Below, piece by piece: positions 60,601-64,000 of a stretch of 64,000 nt of DNA. The notes beneath the pieces are model-generated. The model had not been told where the DNA came from and ran no database searches. It was given only the letters and a program-made list of their open reading frames with translations. The position numbers and the translations under genes were made by a program. The stretch is from Reticulitermes speratus (lineage: Eukaryota; Arthropoda; Insecta; Blattodea; Rhinotermitidae). Positions within the stretch are counted from its first letter, which is position 1; every line of letters starts with the position of its first letter. The stretch spans positions 24,559,033-24,623,032 of the forward strand of contig JAJKFL010000014.1 of the NCBI GenBank assembly GCA_021186555.1, given 5' to 3'.

Positions 60601-62089
60601 TTTCTCTTACTGTAATAAATGGAACCCGTTACTCGAAAATTTTCATATATTTGAAAATTGCTTTCCTATTTGAAACAGGCGCTTCAGCCAACTTTCTTCT
60701 GAATTTACAAATCACTTGTAGGAATTATATTTAGCTCATTTATCATAAAAGCACACGTGTTGCTCCAATGGAATCTCCAAAGCTACTGCAGGTAACTCAT
60801 ACAAATTACGCAACCTCTCCAATAAGCACTGTGGAAATGAGCCGGTGAATGTTAAATGGTCTCGGTGAAAAACATAAGCGACACGACGGCGACTACTGAT
60901 AGTTGTTACTTAAAGCAATCGCACTGTATTATTAATATCAACTTTAAATCCAAAGTTAAAAAGAGTTTAGTGAACGGCGATGTGCTTATGGTGACACATA
61001 GTGTTGCAGACACGAGACAAACTTTAATATTAAACATTCCAGATCTCAACGAATGGTTAGGAGTAGATCTATGCTAAACCTTTAGCTGCGTCACTTAAGG
61101 CTTGAGCAATCTTGGAGCGTTCAAACATTGGGATATCGGGTTCCAATCCCTATTGTACTAAGAACTATGCCTGTGTTTCCCAGTGTTGTTTGTCACTGTG
61201 TAGACAGAGATCTTACGATGGGAAGATAATCCATTTCTGAATCGCCAAATGTTTTAACCATTCAGAAATAATTGTGAAACTGATCGGCCGAACCGTCTAC
61301 GCCGTCAAAAAAGACAGTAAATTTTTATATATAAAATGAAACACAGTGTTAAGCTAAAGTAAAAAAAAAAATCTCACTCATTCTTACATACGTGGTATGT
61401 TTAGATCTGGTTGATAAAATAAATACACGGCCTACTAGCAAACTTTTTCATGCCTGCTCTAGAACACAGAATTTTTTTTTTTACAGAAATCGGCGAAAAC
61501 CACGAAAAATTCGTCCTCTGTTATCGAATTTCGGGCATTTAAAGACGGAGCAGAAATTTTACAATAAACAATATACCGATGATATACATAGGCCTATAGG
61601 GGTGACGCTACAGAACTGTAATTCTTTGAACTACTTTCCAGTAATTTCAGTAAATTATGATAAGTGTACCTTACAACTGGCCACCAGTCCTTTCGCCATA
61701 TTTCCTAAAATCACTTCTCAGGAACACTAGGCGTGGCAGGGGAAACTGAAAACAAACAACCGACAGACGTATAACACTGGTTTTTTTCTACGTTTACATT
61801 CGAGATGGGAATACATACTTAACCGCTTGAAGCCTAGTGGTAGATATAGCCTACTACCAGTAGCACAGATAACCGGTAGCGCCCCCCTCCCGCGACTCGA
61901 TAGTCGTGTCACCTCTATAATTTACTGGGGAAGTTACTCCCAGATCTCATAATAGGGGTCCAGAATACTGCCTTAAGTCAGAAGATGGAAATCCAGTCCG
62001 AAAGCATCCACAACAATTTAACTGTAGGTTTGGGAATCCTCCTGATCCACGGGGATGCTCGCGCTGCGGGGTAAATGGGACATTACCTA
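60601..62089. other. No gene recognised
   Basis: One tRNA-like SINE fragment at 61088-61195. A 112-codon frame at 61392-61730 has no motif. Confidence 0.45.
61088..61195 (+). mobile_element. tRNA-like SINE fragment
   Basis: CACTTAAGGCTTGAGCAATC and GATATCGGGTTCCAATCCCT suggest A and B boxes, with GCCTGTGTTTCCCAGTGTTG after them. Confidence 0.4.
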
Positions 62090-62265
62090 TGCCACTGCCT
62101 GCTGCGTACTACTTGCTTTAACATTAAGGAAGCCTACACCTTCTGCACGCAGTGAACTGCTGTGCTCCTTACGATTCTCACAACATATACCGATTACTTT
62201 CCTAAACAGCATTAACCGGCTTGCCTTTACAATGGTCACGAACTCGGTTCTCTGTGAGGTAATAC
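62090..62265 (+). repeat. Family I repeat, copy
   Basis: CCACTGCCTGCTGCGTACTA, CTCCTTACGATTCTCACAAC, CTAAACAGCATTAACCGGCT, TGGTCACGAACTCGGTTCTC, TGTGAGGT. The open frame it contains is probably not a gene. Confidence 0.5.
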
Positions 62266-62966
62266 TGAAATTTATACGAAACAAAATTAAAATATATGAA
62301 AATAGAAAAATAAATTTACAAAGGAAATAATTCTGATATTGGATTTAATAATTTATTTTAAAAAGTTGCGGAAATAATGAACACACAAACAAATAAATTA
62401 CAAGCAGTCACATCTCACACAAATATCTACGAGTATTAAAAATTACTGATTATAAAATCGTATTTTATGCAATACTAAGATTAAAGCTGCTTATAAAATT
62501 GCTTTATGTAGACTGTATATACAACACTCCTCTTTTTGACTACCGCAGTAATAACAATAAAAATAAATTGCCCTCAAAAAGAAAATGTGCGTGAATGCAT
62601 AGCGGTTTACAGGTCAAAACAAATTGCAAGCTTCAACTGTTCTGATTGTGTGAACCATGCACCGTCTTGAACCTTCGCAAGGTGTGGCGACGATTTTTGA
62701 GCATTCTCTGTAAGAAAGAAAACAGAAGTATCATGAACCTGGCGAAATACATTTAAGGGAAAACTCGATTATTTTTTGTTTGGGTGTAATTGTTGATATC
62801 TATATCAAGTTTAGTGAAATTAATTCTCAGAGTCTTGTCTCTGCCAACATGAAGCTAAGGGCCTACTTCTAAACCAGAGGAAACTCAACCTGCCATCTTA
62901 CTATCACATTACGAAATTCGTTTCGTTGAAAAACGTTAACTTTGGTATAACGATTCAATGCCAATC
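62266..62966. other. No recognised feature
   Basis: AT-rich, nothing recognisable. Confidence 0.45.
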
Positions 62967-63214
62967 CCAGTGGCCGCGCGGTGTAAGGCGTGGGTCTGCG
63001 GCCGCTTTCTTGCTGGGATTGTGGGTTTGAATACAGCTGTGTGCATGGATGTCTGTCTCTTCGAATGTTATATGTTGTCAGGTAGAGGTGTCTGCGACGG
63101 GCCGATCACTCGTCCAGAGGAATCCTACCGAGTGTGGTGTGCCTGAGTGTGATCTCGAAGCCTCCACAATGAGGAGGCTTAGGCCCACTACGGCTGTCCA
63201 GCCATGGGGAAAAA
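62967..63214 (+). mobile_element. tRNA-derived SINE, family B, full length
   Basis: The head CCAGTGGCCGCGCGGTGTAA and B-box-like GGTTTGAATAC are followed by GTGCATGGATGTCTGTCTCT, CGACGGGCCGATCACTCGTC, then CTCCACAATGAGGAGGCTTA and GGCTGTCCAGCC. It matches 3014-3190 in its first half. Confidence 0.8.
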
Positions 63215-63249
63215 TAATGACTTAATAATTAACCGATTTTTAATTATTC

Positions 63250-63555
63250 AATGACGCTTTTTAGAAGCGTTCGCATAGTCGCGAAAAGCGCCTACTAGCT
63301 TCGTCATGTCTTTCCATCTGTCCGTCTGTAACATGCATCAGCGCGGCTCCCACTAGACGGAGTTCTGTGAAATTTGATGCTAGGGACTTCTTTGAAAATA
63401 TGAGGAGAAAATCCAAATTTGGTTAAAATCGGGCAAGAATATCTGGTACTTCACACGAAGGCCTAAGTACGTTTTATTGTTGCCGGAGATATTAAATAGC
63501 CACAAAAGCGCTCACTTCAAGTGAAATGGTATCCGGCTGTTAGGATAGCCGAGGA
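63250..63555 (-). mobile_element. MITE family C2 copy, inverted
   Basis: Reverse complement of the 4795-5066 type. It begins GGATACCATTTCACTTGAAG (minus strand, near 63535) and ends with GCGAACGCTTCTAAAAAGCG near 63250. Confidence 0.7.
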
Positions 63556-63599
63556 GGTATAAACATTAAGCGACCGCGCCATAATGTTACTTTAGAGTA

Positions 63600-63850
63600 C
63601 ATTGATCATCTTGTTGCACTACAAAGCTACATGCCCTAGTTTGAAGCACAGGACAAGTGTGCATGATGAACTGGAAAGGATATGGATGGAAACGGTCTTT
63701 GGACAGATGTGTGTTAAGTTACAACAATCCTGACAGTAGGATAGCAGGACTCGTAAGAAGATCACGGAGATGTCAGGACAGCCGGTTTATAGGCCGAGAC
63801 TGGAACACGAGACCAATCATGCCACCGTGACATTCGATAAGGTTACATAG
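63600..63850 (-). mobile_element. SINE-like repeat with GGAAAGGATATGGATGGAAA
   Basis: GAACTGGAAAGGATATGGAT, GTTACAACAATCCTGACAGT, CGAGACTGGAACACGAGACC. Related to 22970-23105 (TTGGAAAGGATGTGGAAGGA, ATGAACCCTGGAACTTC) and to 45770-45845. A common insect SINE body; the copies are decayed. Confidence 0.45.
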
Positions 63851-64000
63851 AAGAATACAGTCGTAGCATCTTTCAAGGTAATATTCCAATAGTTGTCTGG
63901 GAAAACTGAGCCAAGCAGCAAAATATTTGTCAGGTTATCCGTTCCCCCAGCCGATATTTGAATCTGCGTACTCCTAAAAATGGAACAGGGGTTTGGGTGT

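Noticed and set aside
62055..62330. A 91-codon open frame
   Set aside because: It lies in the family I repeat, which recurs at 29.8, 55.7 and 58.6 kb without a conserved frame.
1..64000. A bacterial or viral operon or defence system
   Set aside because: No prokaryotic gene density, no ribosome-binding sites and no operon layout; genes are spliced and repeats are animal type.

Overview
This is animal nuclear DNA, almost certainly from an insect. It has spliced genes with large introns, dense degraded transposons, tRNA-derived SINEs and microsatellites. The recurrent LINE 3' tails, which encode fragments such as [12 protein letters not shown], resemble those common in cockroach and termite genomes, so Blattodea is my best guess. 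That is inference from repeat character, not a species call.

Three protein-coding loci are readable. (1) On the minus strand, two short phase-1 exons (10434-10347 and 9768-9703) encode the N-terminus of MPDU1 (mannose-P-dolichol utilization defect 1). The remaining exons were not found and probably lie beyond position 1. (2) On the plus strand, 13623-15951 is an intronless, frameshifted, 3'-truncated copy of glycogen phosphorylase, a processed pseudogene. (3) On the minus strand, 47770-16452 is a six-exon gene for a secreted protein with three FAS1 (fasciclin) domains. All five introns are phase 1, and the spliced frame is 627 codons plus stop. Its first intron is about 21.9 kb. The pseudogene runs convergently toward the FAS1 3' end.

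The rest is mostly transposon debris: 3' ends of non-LTR retrotransposons, at least five tRNA-derived SINE families, several Tc1/mariner-type transposase remnants, a Tigger/pogo transposase pseudogene in FAS1 intron 3, hAT-like and other TIR-bearing MITEs, and unclassified repeats. Nesting is visible: a MITE lies in a LINE tail at 0.45-1.44 kb, a hammerhead element in the Tigger pseudogene at 22.1-22.4 kb, and a palindromic hammerhead element in a hAT MITE at 49.4-50.2 kb.

The most interesting signal is a set of hammerhead-ribozyme-like motifs (CTGANGA, hairpin, GAAAC, minimal stem III, GTA or GTC). They sit inside small inverted-repeat units. Two copies have perfect 5-bp stem I pairing. Two units have target-site duplications (12 bp exact; 13 of 14 bp). 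One unit is a ~310-bp near-palindrome with a core in each arm, and a ~150-bp block is inverted between two related copies. This fits non-autonomous Penelope-like or retrozyme-type retroelements.

From about 48.4 to 64 kb I see no recognisable host gene, only repeats and unique-looking AT-rich DNA.
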